Assembly: GCA_965206355.1 (NCBI GenBank)
Contig: OZ242212.1
Span: 2,232,001-2,296,000 of the forward strand
DNA: 64,000 nucleotides
Direction: 5' to 3'
DNA from: Spongiihabitans sp965206355
Lineage (GTDB): Bacteria > Pseudomonadota > Gammaproteobacteria > Arenicellales > Poriferihabitantaceae
Shown: positions 54,443-62,470 of the stretch, piece by piece
Numbering within the stretch: the stretch's first letter is position 1
How the letters are laid out: the number at the start of each line of letters is the position of its first letter
Position numbers and translations under genes: made by a program
Notes under the pieces: model-generated
Database searches by the model: none
The model's input: only the letters and a program-made list of their open reading frames with translations
Told to the model about the DNA's origin: nothing

Positions 54443-54850
54443 ATGAACTGGCAAGCAGTAGGTGTACAGTCAACCGGAACAGAGGCAATCACTATTAAGA
54501 GACCTTTGCACGGAAGATGATTTCGCTTTTAGGCAAGGCAAAAACGCACGGAATAAGGGAGTTTATGCCTACAAATGACCGATTGAGTACGTTTTCAACG
54601 TAGCATGGAGGTGAAATGGCTTTCGTGCAAAGGTCTCATTAAATTATTGATAGATGATATGTACCTATTAGATGCTTTGTCAAGCAGAACTGGAGAAACG
54701 AAGGAGAACCTTGTTAAGAAGTTTATTGCTGATGGTGCTGAAGATATGGGGGATGTGATTGTTGCTCAAGACGTTCGCGAAGAAATACGATCAGGTCGGG
54801 AGCGGGTTTATACGCAAGAAGAATTGGATTGTGAGCTTAGTTTGGACAAT
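54443..54850 (+). pseudogene. RelB/RHH-type antitoxin interrupted by a MITE
   Basis: Joining the sequence across MITE copy 14 gives a frame from ATG 54443: E-A-I-T-I-K-L-L-I-D-D, then L-L-D-A-L-S-S-R-T-G-E-T-K-E-N-L-V-K, then V-R-E-E-I-R-S-G-R-E-R-V-Y-T-Q-E-E-L. This is the ribbon-helix-helix plus E-I-R-x-G-R pattern of RelE-partner antitoxins. The insertion introduces a TGA soon after the element starts. Translation could restart at the element's ATG 54605, giving a 118-residue chimeric frame that starts M-E-V-K-W-L-S-C-K-G-L. The native stop is also lost, so the frame runs into the toxin region. Confidence 0.65.
54499..54637 (+). mobile_element. MITE copy 14, 139-bp class, inside the antitoxin gene
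   Basis: This full forward copy is flanked by ATTAA on both sides. With the duplication it adds 144 bases, a multiple of three, so the downstream frame is kept, but the frame entered from upstream has a stop. It carries GGAGGTG before the internal ATG. Confidence 0.95.
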
Positions 54851-54854
54851 TTAA

Positions 54855-55010
54855 GTATTCCACGTACGCATCCAAAGCATTCAAAAAGATGGATAAAGCG
54901 CAGAAAAAATAAACAGAAAGAGAAGGAATCTAGCAAGAACTGCCAATTTGGGTTTTGGTGACGATTAAAACTCAAAAGTTACCCGATACGGTCGATGAAC
55001 CTGAATGGAG
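54855..55010 (+). pseudogene. RelE-like toxin remnant
   Basis: Just past the antitoxin, a second frame reads K-Y-S-T-Y-A-S-K-A-F-K-K-M-D-K-A-Q-K-K then a stop, which is the typical start of a RelE/ParE-like toxin without its ATG. A neighbouring frame continues with N-L-A-R-T-A-N, resembling the next helix. The remainder of the toxin is not recognisable. The fragment is too decayed to be active. Confidence 0.5.
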
Positions 55011-55036
55011 TCGGGATTACATAACAATAACCGTAT

Positions 55037-55430
55037 TTGAGCGGTTATTTGATGTCACCAGAACAATCGCAACCCATCGCTGGAAATGTGTTAAGGGTAA
55101 TTCCGAGACATCTCCAGAATCAGCCCTCATTATTGACGTGGCAGTTTGTCGGTGAGCGTGGCAGACAACCTATCAAAAATACTGTGAGACCTTTGCACGA
55201 AAACCATTTCACCTCCATGCTACGTCGCCTAAAAGCGCCTACTGTTGGTAAAATTGTACTCAATCGGTCATTTATAAGCATAAACTCCCTCATTCCGTGC
55301 GTTTTTGCCTTGCCTAAAAGCGAACTCATCTTCCGTGCAAAGGTCTCACTGTGCATGCCTTTGATCCCTTGATTGCTGGAGATGCTTTATGGCCAGTGAC
55401 CAGTATGTGGTATCGTGATCAGCTTTCTGG
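55037..55430 (+). pseudogene. Unidentified gene fragment interrupted by a MITE
   Basis: The frame before MITE copy 15 reads P-R-H-L-Q-N-Q-P-S-L-L-T-W-Q-F-V-G-E-R-G. Removing the element and one ACTGT copy continues it in frame as H-A-F-D-P-L-I-A-G-D-A-L-W-P-V-T-S-M-W-Y-R-D. The composition looks like real protein, but I do not recognise the family. It lies next to the decayed toxin-antitoxin locus and runs toward the fumC 3' end. Both ends are uncertain. Confidence 0.4.
55186..55347 (-). mobile_element. MITE copy 15, 162-bp class
   Basis: This full reverse copy is flanked by ACTGT on both sides. It contains the GGAGGTG form before the internal start, though the TIR-proximal segment has a G to A change (CGAAAACC). 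Confidence 0.95.
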
Positions 55431-56813
55431 GGAAATCATGTTTTCTGGACGGACGATTTCGTCAAACTCTTGTGCGCTAACAAACTCTCCAGCTATCGCC
55501 TCATGGCGAAGCGTGGTACCGTTTTTATGTGCTGTTTTGGCGATGACAGTCGCATTATCGTAACCAATGGTCGGTGCAAGCGCAGTCACTAACATCAGTG
55601 AATTTTCTACCAACTCGGCAATACGCGCATGATTCGGCTCAATACCGACCACACAATGATCAGTGAAGCTGAGCGCGGCATCGGCAATCAGACGGATTGA
55701 CTGGAGTACGTTGTAGACGATTACCGGCTTAAACACATTGAGCTCAAAATGACCTTGGGCAGCGGCGACCGTGACTGTAGCGTGGTTACCGATGACCTGA
55801 GCACAAACCATCGTCAGGGCTTCACACTGGGTCGGGTTGACCTTGCCCGGCATAATTGAAGAACCCGGTTCATTTTCGGGCAGTTGCAATTCGCCGATTC
55901 CTGAACGTGGACCCGATGCCAGCAAACGAATATCGTTGGCTATCTTGTTGATGCTAACCGCAATGGTGTTGAGCACGCCGGAAATTTCAACCATCGCATC
56001 ATGCGTTGCCAGAGATTCAAACTTGTTGGATGCAGATATAAATGGCAGTTTAGTAAAGGTTGCTGTTTCTTGGGCAAACAGGTCGGCGAACCCCTGTTTG
56101 GAATTGACCCCAGTACCCACCGCAGTCCCCCCCTGAGCAAGCGGATAAATACGCACGAGACTGTCTTCAATCCGCTCAATTGCGAATGCTATTTGTGTCG
56201 CATACGCCGAAAATTCCTGCCCAAGGGTCAATGGTGTTGCATCCTGTAAATGGGTGCGCCCAATCTTGATTAAATCGCCCCACTCTGTGGATTTATGGTC
56301 AAGAGCCATGTGTAAATGCTGTAATGCCGGAATCAATGTCTGTCGCAATTGTTCCGCACTAGCGATGTGCATCGCGGTTGGAAAGGTGTCGTTTGAGGAC
56401 TGACTCATATTACAGTGGTCGTTGGGATGCACTGGCAATTTGGAACCCATAACACCACCGAGCCGCTGAATTGCCAGATTAGAAATAACTTCATTGGCAT
56501 TCATATTGGACTGTGTGCCAGAGCCAGTTTGCCATACCACCAAAGGAAAATGCTCATCCAATGTCCCATCAATCACCTCTTGTGCGGCATCGGCAATCGC
56601 TGAGCCGATTTTCTCATCCAATATCCCCTGAGCCATATTGGTCAGTGCCGCACAACGCTTGATGATGCCCAACGCCCGAATTAACGGTCGCGGCATACGC
56701 TCACCACCAATTTTGAAGTTCCCCAGAGAGCGCTGCGTCTGCGCGCCCCAATACTTGTCTGCCGGCACCTCAATAGAGCCAAAAGAATCTGTTTCAATAC
56801 GCGTCTTACTCAT
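55419..56813 (-). CDS. fumC: Class II fumarate hydratase FumC
   Basis: FumC interconverts fumarate and malate in the citric acid cycle; the class II enzyme is iron-free and oxygen-tolerant. The signature G-S-S-I-M-P-G-K-V-N-P-T-Q lies near residue 318, with G-S-G-T-Q-S-N-M-N-A-N-E near 96 and G-R-T-H-L-Q-D-A-T near 185. Its 464 residues match E. coli FumC. MITEs lie downstream (copy 15) and upstream (copy 16). The roughly 290 bases before the start show no recognisable element other than that copy. Confidence 0.97.
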   Translation of the reverse strand: MSKTRIETDSFGSIEVPADKYWGAQTQRSLGNFKIGGERMPRPLIRALGIIKRCAALTNMAQGILDEKIGSAIADAAQEVIDGTLDEHFPLVVWQTGSGTQSNMNANEVISNLAIQRLGGVMGSKLPVHPNDHCNMSQSSNDTFPTAMHIASAEQLRQTLIPALQHLHMALDHKSTEWGDLIKIGRTHLQDATPLTLGQEFSAYATQIAFAIERIEDSLVRIYPLAQGGTAVGTGVNSKQGFADLFAQETATFTKLPFISASNKFESLATHDAMVEISGVLNTIAVSINKIANDIRLLASGPRSGIGELQLPENEPGSSIMPGKVNPTQCEALTMVCAQVIGNHATVTVAAAQGHFELNVFKPVIVYNVLQSIRLIADAALSFTDHCVVGIEPNHARIAELVENSLMLVTALAPTIGYDNATVIAKTAHKNGTTLRHEAIAGEFVSAQEFDEIVRPENMISPES

Positions 56814-57109
56814 TAACTGACCTCAATTTACTTGTCTTTGTATGACTTATCCATGCGCTCAACACCATCGCACTATGTTGGATGTCATTCCTGAATCTGC
56901 AATAAGCGGTTTGGAAATTAACCGAAAAGTAATGCCTCCCATAACCACCGCTTCCCCGTGCCCGCCATTCTGTTCCAGCCACGCACTAAAAGTCAAATAA
57001 TTTCCAAGTATAGCCCACCCATCTGTGTGCGGATTGTATGTTCGCTATGCTCAATTTCTCATCAGTTGGCAGACAAAGCCATATCATTCCAACATCAAAC
57101 AGACAGGGT

Positions 57110-57248
57110 GAGACCTTTGCACGAAAGCCATTTCACCTGCATGCTGCGTTAAAATCGTACTCAATCGGTCATTTATAAGCATAAACTCCCTCATTCCGTG
57201 CGTTTTTGCCTTGCCTGAAAGCGAAATCATCTTCCGTGCAAAGGTCTC
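57110..57248 (-). mobile_element. MITE copy 16, 139-bp class
   Basis: This full reverse copy is flanked by AGGGT on both sides, the most GC-rich target among the copies. It lies between fumC and deaD. Confidence 0.95.
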
Positions 57249-57327
57249 AGGGTGTAAAAAGTAGCCAATAATACGCTCTGTCGGTTGCTGTTTTTCCGAA
57301 TTCTCCGCATTAAATCCGGCAATTTTT

Positions 57328-59223
57328 TCACATGCGCTCTGACTTGTTTTTAGTTTTTTTCTTGTTGTTCTTTTTCGGGTCTTTTTTAGACTTTGCTTTG
57401 GCGAGTGCCTTTGTTTTGCTTTTATCCTTAGTGCTAACTTTTCTCTTTTTATCAGTACGCTTATCAGCGTCGCTGGCTTTGCCGAACTTTCCTTTTTCTC
57501 TGTCCACTGCCGAGATATGTAACCGTTGACCAGACACCCATACTTTTTTTAATTTCTTCAGAATTTCTCTCGGCATACCTTCAGGCAAATCAAGCAAACT
57601 GTACTCATCGTGGATGTCAATACGTCCGATATACTGACTCTCAATGTCTGCTTCATTGGCGATGGCACCGCAGATATTAGCCGGTTTAACCTCATGCTTA
57701 TGACCTACTTCAATTCGGTATTGCACCATTCTTTGCTCATACTGTGGTTTTTTTCTCGGTGTACGTTTACGTTCTGGTTTTGTCTGCCAATCCCCGTGTT
57801 CACCTCGTCCGCCTGATTCGCGCTTATGCCGACTACGCTCTTTACGCGAACGACGTTCATCACCCCAATCGCTTTTTATGTCATTTATCGACTCCTGACT
57901 CGGCTTATGGCGTAACAACAATGGTGTCTCGCCCTGTAACAGGTACGCCAGTGCCGCTGCAACATCTAATGCCGGCACGTTATGTTCCTGTTGGTATTGC
58001 TCAATCATTTGCTGAAACATACCAAGCTGACCGCTGGCAAGAGCATCGGTAATACGTTGTGTGAATTTCGCAATACGCTTGTTATTGATTATTTCGGTTG
58101 AGGGTATCTCCATACGTGCGATGCTCTGCCGAGTCGCTCTTTCAATAACATGCAACATACGTTTCTCACGCGGCGCGACAAATAATATCGCATCACCGGT
58201 TTTTCCGGCGCGACCAGTTCGACCGATTCGATGGATATATGCCTCAGTATCGTAGGGAATATCATAGTTCACAACATGACTGATACGCCCAACATCAAGC
58301 CCACGTGCGGCAACATCTGTCGCCACAATAATATCCAACGTTCCCCTTTTTAACTGTTCAACGGTGCGCTCACGATTGCGTTGCGGAATATCGCCATTGA
58401 GTGGCATGGAGGCATAACCCCGAGCCGCCAGTTTTTCAGACAAATCAACCGTTGCGGTTTTGGTGCGCACAAAAATCAGCATCGCATCAAACGTCTCGGC
58501 TTCAAGGATGCGGGTTAAGGCATCCAGTTTATGAACACCACTAACCGGCCAGAAGCGTTGGCGTATCGTATCTGCCGTTGCTGTTTTTACCTTGACAGTA
58601 ATGTTTTCGGGCTGGTTCAGGTATTGTGTGGCAATACGACGGATTTGCGCCGGCATGGTTGCCGAAAACAGTGCAATTTGCCGATTTTTGGGGGTCAGCG
58701 AAAGAATCCACTCAACATCATCAATAAATCCCATACGCAACATTTCATCCGCTTCGTCTAATACCAGTGTAACCAGATTGTCCAGCTTCAAAGTAGCGCG
58801 GCGCATGTGATCCATAACCCGCCCCGGTGTTCCAACCACCAGATGCACACCACGTTTCAGGGTGCGAATTTGTCCGCGGTAATCCTGCCCCCCGTAAATC
58901 GGTAACACCTGAAACCCTTTTAGGTAAGTGGCATATTTTTGAAAAGCCTCGGCAACCTGAATCGCCAACTCACGAGTCGGTGTTAAGACCAGAACCTGTG
59001 GTTCTTTCTGCGTCAGATTAAGGTTAGACAATATCGGCAACGCAAAGGCTGCTGTTTTTCCAGTACCTGTTTGCGCCTGACCGATGACGTCCTTGCCGGC
59101 GAGCAAAATGGGAATGGTTTGTGCCTGAATCGGTGAAGGTGTCTCATAACCCACATCATCTAATGCCTTTAATAAAGCATTATCCAGCGCAAATTGATTA
59201 AACGCAGTTATCGTGGCAGTCAT
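57328..59223 (-). CDS. deaD: DEAD-box ATP-dependent RNA helicase, DeaD/CsdA type
   Basis: DeaD/CsdA unwinds RNA in ribosome assembly and mRNA decay, especially in the cold. All helicase motifs are visible: A-Q-T-G-T-G-K-T near 50, P-T-R-E-L-A near 84, D-E-A-D-E-M near 156, S-A-T near 189, and H-R-I-G-R-T-G-R near 330. A C-terminal RNA-binding domain follows (about 490-565, with I-G-R-I-D-I-H-D-E-Y and P-E-G-M-P). The protein ends in a very Lys-rich tail (about 575-631) typical of DeaD. The length of 631 residues is normal. Confidence 0.95.
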   Translation of the reverse strand: MTATITAFNQFALDNALLKALDDVGYETPSPIQAQTIPILLAGKDVIGQAQTGTGKTAAFALPILSNLNLTQKEPQVLVLTPTRELAIQVAEAFQKYATYLKGFQVLPIYGGQDYRGQIRTLKRGVHLVVGTPGRVMDHMRRATLKLDNLVTLVLDEADEMLRMGFIDDVEWILSLTPKNRQIALFSATMPAQIRRIATQYLNQPENITVKVKTATADTIRQRFWPVSGVHKLDALTRILEAETFDAMLIFVRTKTATVDLSEKLAARGYASMPLNGDIPQRNRERTVEQLKRGTLDIIVATDVAARGLDVGRISHVVNYDIPYDTEAYIHRIGRTGRAGKTGDAILFVAPREKRMLHVIERATRQSIARMEIPSTEIINNKRIAKFTQRITDALASGQLGMFQQMIEQYQQEHNVPALDVAAALAYLLQGETPLLLRHKPSQESINDIKSDWGDERRSRKERSRHKRESGGRGEHGDWQTKPERKRTPRKKPQYEQRMVQYRIEVGHKHEVKPANICGAIANEADIESQYIGRIDIHDEYSLLDLPEGMPREILKKLKKVWVSGQRLHISAVDREKGKFGKASDADKRTDKKRKVSTKDKSKTKALAKAKSKKDPKKNNKKKTKNKSERM

Positions 59224-59405
59224 AGACAGTGTTTAAGATTGATAGGTATAAATTAAGACGACAGGGGGGCACTAAAAACATCGGATTCCGGCATTAAAAT
59301 CCGAGTCAGAATCAAGGCGTGGAGTGTAACGGTTTATAATAGCTATTGCATAACTTATTTTGCCGCTGTCAGCTCACATTATCAGTCTTTTGACTCAATA
59401 ATGGA

Positions 59406-60329
59406 TTAAGGCGACTCGGATTCAAACAAAAAAGCGGCACCGAAAACGCCGGCACTGTCGCCGAGTTTGGGTTTGACGATTCTGGTTTTCATGTTCGGGG
59501 CAAAAATGTGTTTAGCAACCTCGCTTACCCCTCGGGAATAAAGTAAATCAATTTTGCCAACGCCACCACCAATAACAATCACATCGGGGTCGAGAATGTT
59601 GATAACGTTGCTAATTCCCAGACCAAAAAAGGTGACTAATCGCTCTATTGTATTGGTAGCATGACGATCTCCAGTTTCTGCCAGTGCGACTATTTGTTGC
59701 AGTGGACGTTGTTGCTGAGCGACCGAGGTATAGTATTTTTCGAGTCCGCTTCCTGATATAACAGTCTCAACACAACCATTCCGACCGCAACAACATTGCC
59801 CGCCAGACTGATGGAGGAAATTGTGCCCCCATTCTCCGGCTATCACTTGTCTTCCAGAGATTAGGTTTCCATTAACCACTATTCCGCCACCCACGCCGGT
59901 TCCCAGTATCGCACCAAAGACCACGTTGGCTTCGGGGGCAATATCGCTAACGATACCTAACTTTGTTTCTGCCAAGACAAAACAATTTGCATCATTTTCC
60001 ATTGCCACTGGAATGCCCAACAATGTTTGCAAATCCTGATCCAGAGACTTGCCATTGAGATGTTGGGAGTTACTGCCTCTAATCAGCCCTGTTTCTGGAT
60101 CTATCGATCCGGGCATGCCAAAACCCATTCGCAACGGGCGGATACCGACATCATCAATCATCGTCTGTATCAGTATTTTAATCTGATTCAGTACATGGGC
60201 ATAACCTTTTTCCCCTTGCGTCGCAACACGTTTTCGGCAAAGCACCCGCGGACATGCTTTTGACTGTAAAACCACACCCTCTATCTTGGTACCGCCAAGA
60301 TCTATTCCCCATAGTGCACGATTGGACAT
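59406..60329 (-). CDS. ROK-family sugar kinase
   Basis: ROK kinases phosphorylate hexoses such as glucose, fructose or N-acetyl sugars; the substrate here is undetermined. The ATP site I-D-L-G-G-T-K-I-E-G is at residues 9-18. The sugar/catalytic D-A-N-C-F motif lies near 107, and the zinc-binding C-C-C-G-R-N-G-C-V-E near 175 is the ROK signature. Its 307 residues match single-domain ROK kinases without a DNA-binding domain, so it is an enzyme rather than a repressor. It lies after deaD on the same strand with a 180-base gap. Confidence 0.9.
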   Translation of the reverse strand: MSNRALWGIDLGGTKIEGVVLQSKACPRVLCRKRVATQGEKGYAHVLNQIKILIQTMIDDVGIRPLRMGFGMPGSIDPETGLIRGSNSQHLNGKSLDQDLQTLLGIPVAMENDANCFVLAETKLGIVSDIAPEANVVFGAILGTGVGGGIVVNGNLISGRQVIAGEWGHNFLHQSGGQCCCGRNGCVETVISGSGLEKYYTSVAQQQRPLQQIVALAETGDRHATNTIERLVTFFGLGISNVINILDPDVIVIGGGVGKIDLLYSRGVSEVAKHIFAPNMKTRIVKPKLGDSAGVFGAAFLFESESP

Positions 60330-60387
60330 AAAATCAAGTTCACCTCCTCAGACAATACCTCAAGGTCTCATTATCTAATAACCAATA

Positions 60388-60706
60388 ATGATATTCGATC
60401 TTGTTCTTGATATAAAATCCGGTGCGATAATTCATTCCCCGACAATAATACAACCACTGACTGAAAGCTACTGGTTTGATTATTCCCTTAACCCTAATCC
60501 GCACATAGAAAACACTAATCCCAGCACCTGGGAGCAACCGTGGTTTTATGCCCGCACGTCTTTGGCACAGCTTGCGCTTTTTATCTCGATGACAAAGACA
60601 CGGATGAGGGACCCTACGAGCTGGATGAAAATTATTTTTTAGCTCGCCGTGTACGGAGCAAGCGTGGCCGTGAAGCGCAGGAAAAACCCCTGTCCTTGCA
60701 CTCCTG
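60388..60706 (+). pseudogene. Possible frameshifted gene fragment
   Basis: One frame reads V-L-D-I-K-S-G-A-I-I-H-S-P-T-I and continues to about 60540; a neighbouring frame then reads C-A-F-Y-L-D-D-K-D-T-D-E-G-P-Y-E-L-D and ends in R-V-R-S-K-R-G-R-E-A-Q-E-K before a TGA at 60704. The composition is protein-like in both halves, suggesting a single gene with a frameshift. I do not recognise it, and it could be chance. Confidence 0.3.
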
Positions 60707-60742
60707 AAAAGAGACGGAAAGATTGCCGGAATGAAATTATGT

Positions 60743-60881
60743 GAGACCTTTGCACGGAAGATGATTTTGCTTTCAGGTAAGGCAAAAACGCACGGAATGA
60801 GGGAGTTTATGCTTATAAATGACCGATTGAGTACGTTTTTAACACAGCATGCAGGTGAAATGGCTTTCGTGCAAAGGTCTC
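60743..60881 (+). mobile_element. MITE copy 17, 139-bp class
   Basis: This full forward copy is flanked by TATGT on both sides, between the ROK kinase region and the SDR gene. Confidence 0.95.
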
Positions 60882-60945
60882 TATGTAACAGTCTCCATGA
60901 GTAGTACAATACGGCCGTACATTGTGCACATCAAAACAGTCAATT

Positions 60946-61689
60946 ATGAATAACCTTAAAAATAAAGTGGTGTTAATAACCGGCGGTTGCCGACGGATTG
61001 GTGCCTGCACAGCGCGCTATTTACACCAACAGGGTATGCGCCTGATTATTCACTATAACAATAGTGCTATTGATGCCGAGCAAATACGTTCCGAACTGTG
61101 CCAAATTCGCGCTGATTCTGTGCGATTGATTCAGGGCGATCTTGGCGATATTGCGAAGGTAAAACACCTCATCAGAGAAACGGTGAATGCGCTGGGTCAA
61201 CTTGATGCGCTGGTTAATAATGCATCAGTGTTTTTTCCCACGCCGCTTGCATCATCAAAGGAAAACCAGTGGCAAACCATCATGGATACCAATCTCAAAG
61301 CACCCTATTTTCTCGCACAGGTTGTCGCCCCCTATTTAAGCCAGCAAAACGGTTCAATAATTAACATTACCGACATCTATGCACAGCGTCCTTTGTTAAA
61401 TTACGCCATATATTCCGCATCAAAAGCAGGGTTAGTATCATTAACCAAATCCCTCGCCAATGAGCTCGGACCTGAAATACGTGTCAATGCGGTTGCCCCG
61501 GGAGCTATTCTCTGGCCGGAAAACGACACCGATGAAATCTCCCAACGCAGAATGATTTCAAAAACGCCACTAAAACGCGCTGGCGAACCCGACGACATCG
61601 CCAAAACCATCCATTTCCTGATCAGCCACTCAGATTACATCACTGGACAAGTCATTAATGTTGATGGCGGACGCAGTGTATCACCCTAG
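60946..61689 (+). CDS. SDR-family pteridine reductase-like protein
   Basis: This short-chain dehydrogenase probably reduces pteridines (dihydrobiopterin or dihydrofolate), like FolM and PTR1. The cofactor motif is I-T-G-G-C-R-R-I-G near residue 12, where the Arg-rich version is typical of pteridine reductases. The catalytic Tyr and Lys are in Y-S-A-S-K-A-G near 160, preceded by T-D-I-Y-A-Q-R-P-L, and V-A-P-G-A-I-L-W-P-E near 188 is also typical. From ATG 60946 it has 247 residues; the frame is open to 60922 upstream. It may support folate metabolism together with folC. Confidence 0.85.
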   Translation: MNNLKNKVVLITGGCRRIGACTARYLHQQGMRLIIHYNNSAIDAEQIRSELCQIRADSVRLIQGDLGDIAKVKHLIRETVNALGQLDALVNNASVFFPTPLASSKENQWQTIMDTNLKAPYFLAQVVAPYLSQQNGSIINITDIYAQRPLLNYAIYSASKAGLVSLTKSLANELGPEIRVNAVAPGAILWPENDTDEISQRRMISKTPLKRAGEPDDIAKTIHFLISHSDYITGQVINVDGGRSVSP

Positions 61690-61871
61690 CTATTGGAATC
61701 CGCAACACAGCAAAACCCGTGTTACCCAATGCTTGGCTTTTATGGCAATCCTCCTCACTGCCGCCGCCATCAAGCCATTATCAGAATTGACCCTAAACGG
61801 TTTTTAGATCTGTCCGAACGCCATATCCTCGCCAGACAATTTTAAGATACAATCTAATGATGCCCATATAC

Positions 61872-61948
61872 GCCCCGGTAGCTCAGTTGGATAGAGCGGC
61901 CGCCTCCTAAGCGGCAGGTCGGAGGTTCAAATCCTCTCTGGGGCACCA
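61872..61948 (+). tRNA. tRNA-Arg (anticodon CCT)
   Basis: The 77-nt cloverleaf has acceptor GCCCCGG paired with CTGGGGC (one G-T pair), an encoded CCA, and the anticodon loop CTCCTAA giving CCT, which decodes AGG. The D and TpsiC arms (GTTCAAATC) are normal. I see no integrase or attachment duplication beside it. Confidence 0.96.
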
Positions 61949-61969
61949 GTTTTTGTCTGTCTCATTACC

Positions 61970-62115
61970 TTAGTATTTGCTGATGAAGTAACCGAGACTG
62001 AACAAGACCGCAGGATAAAATAACGCCTTTCCGAATGTCTCCATTGTCAAAATGACAATCATTAAGGAGAGTATTCCAAAAACAGTTTGTCGTTTTGTAG
62101 CGGAAATTTCAATAT
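61970..62115 (-). pseudogene. Hydrophobic C-terminal fragment of unknown protein
   Basis: The minus strand reads about 48 residues ending at 61970: T-K-R-Q-T-V-F-G-I-L-S-L-M-I-V-I-L, then F-Y-P-A-V-L-F-S-L-G-Y-F. This resembles two short membrane helices and probably is the end of a small membrane protein whose start was displaced by MITE copy 18a. No family is recognised. Confidence 0.3.
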
Positions 62116-62420
62116 GAGACCTTTGCACGGAAGATGATTTCGCTTTCAGGCAAGGCAAAAACACACGAATGAGGGAGTATGCTTATAAGAGACCTTTGCA
62201 CGGAAGATGATTTCGCTTTCAGGCAAGGCAAAAACGCACGGAATGAGGGAGTTTATGCTTATAAATGACCGATTGAGTACGATTTTAACGCAGCATGCAG
62301 GTGAAATGGCTTTCGTGCAAAGGTCTCTATAAATGACCGATTGAGTACGATTTTACCAACAGTAGGCGCTTTTAGGCGACGCAGTATGCAGGTGAAAAAT
62401 GGCCTTCGTGCAAAGGTCTC
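62116..62420 (+). mobile_element. MITE copy 18a, long class, interrupted by copy 18b
   Basis: This is the outer forward element, flanked by AATAT on both sides. Without the inner copy and one TATAA it would be about 161 bases. Its first half has small deletions (ACACACGAATG and GAGTATGC). Confidence 0.93.
62189..62327 (+). mobile_element. MITE copy 18b, 139-bp class, nested inside 18a
   Basis: This full forward copy was inserted into copy 18a and is flanked by TATAA on both sides. The insertion point is the same as for copy 2b. Confidence 0.95.
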
Positions 62421-62470
62421 AATATACTTGAATTTACGTAAGTAAGTACAGTGCAACACTTTTTGTTGGC

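Noticed and set aside
60362..60372. Single AAGGTCTCA resembling a MITE end
   Set aside because: No partner end or remaining element sequence lies within 200 bases; likely chance.
60340..60909. 189-codon minus-strand open frame
   Set aside because: Its first third is the reverse frame of a MITE copy and the rest has a basic, shadow-like composition; the plus strand looks more protein-like.
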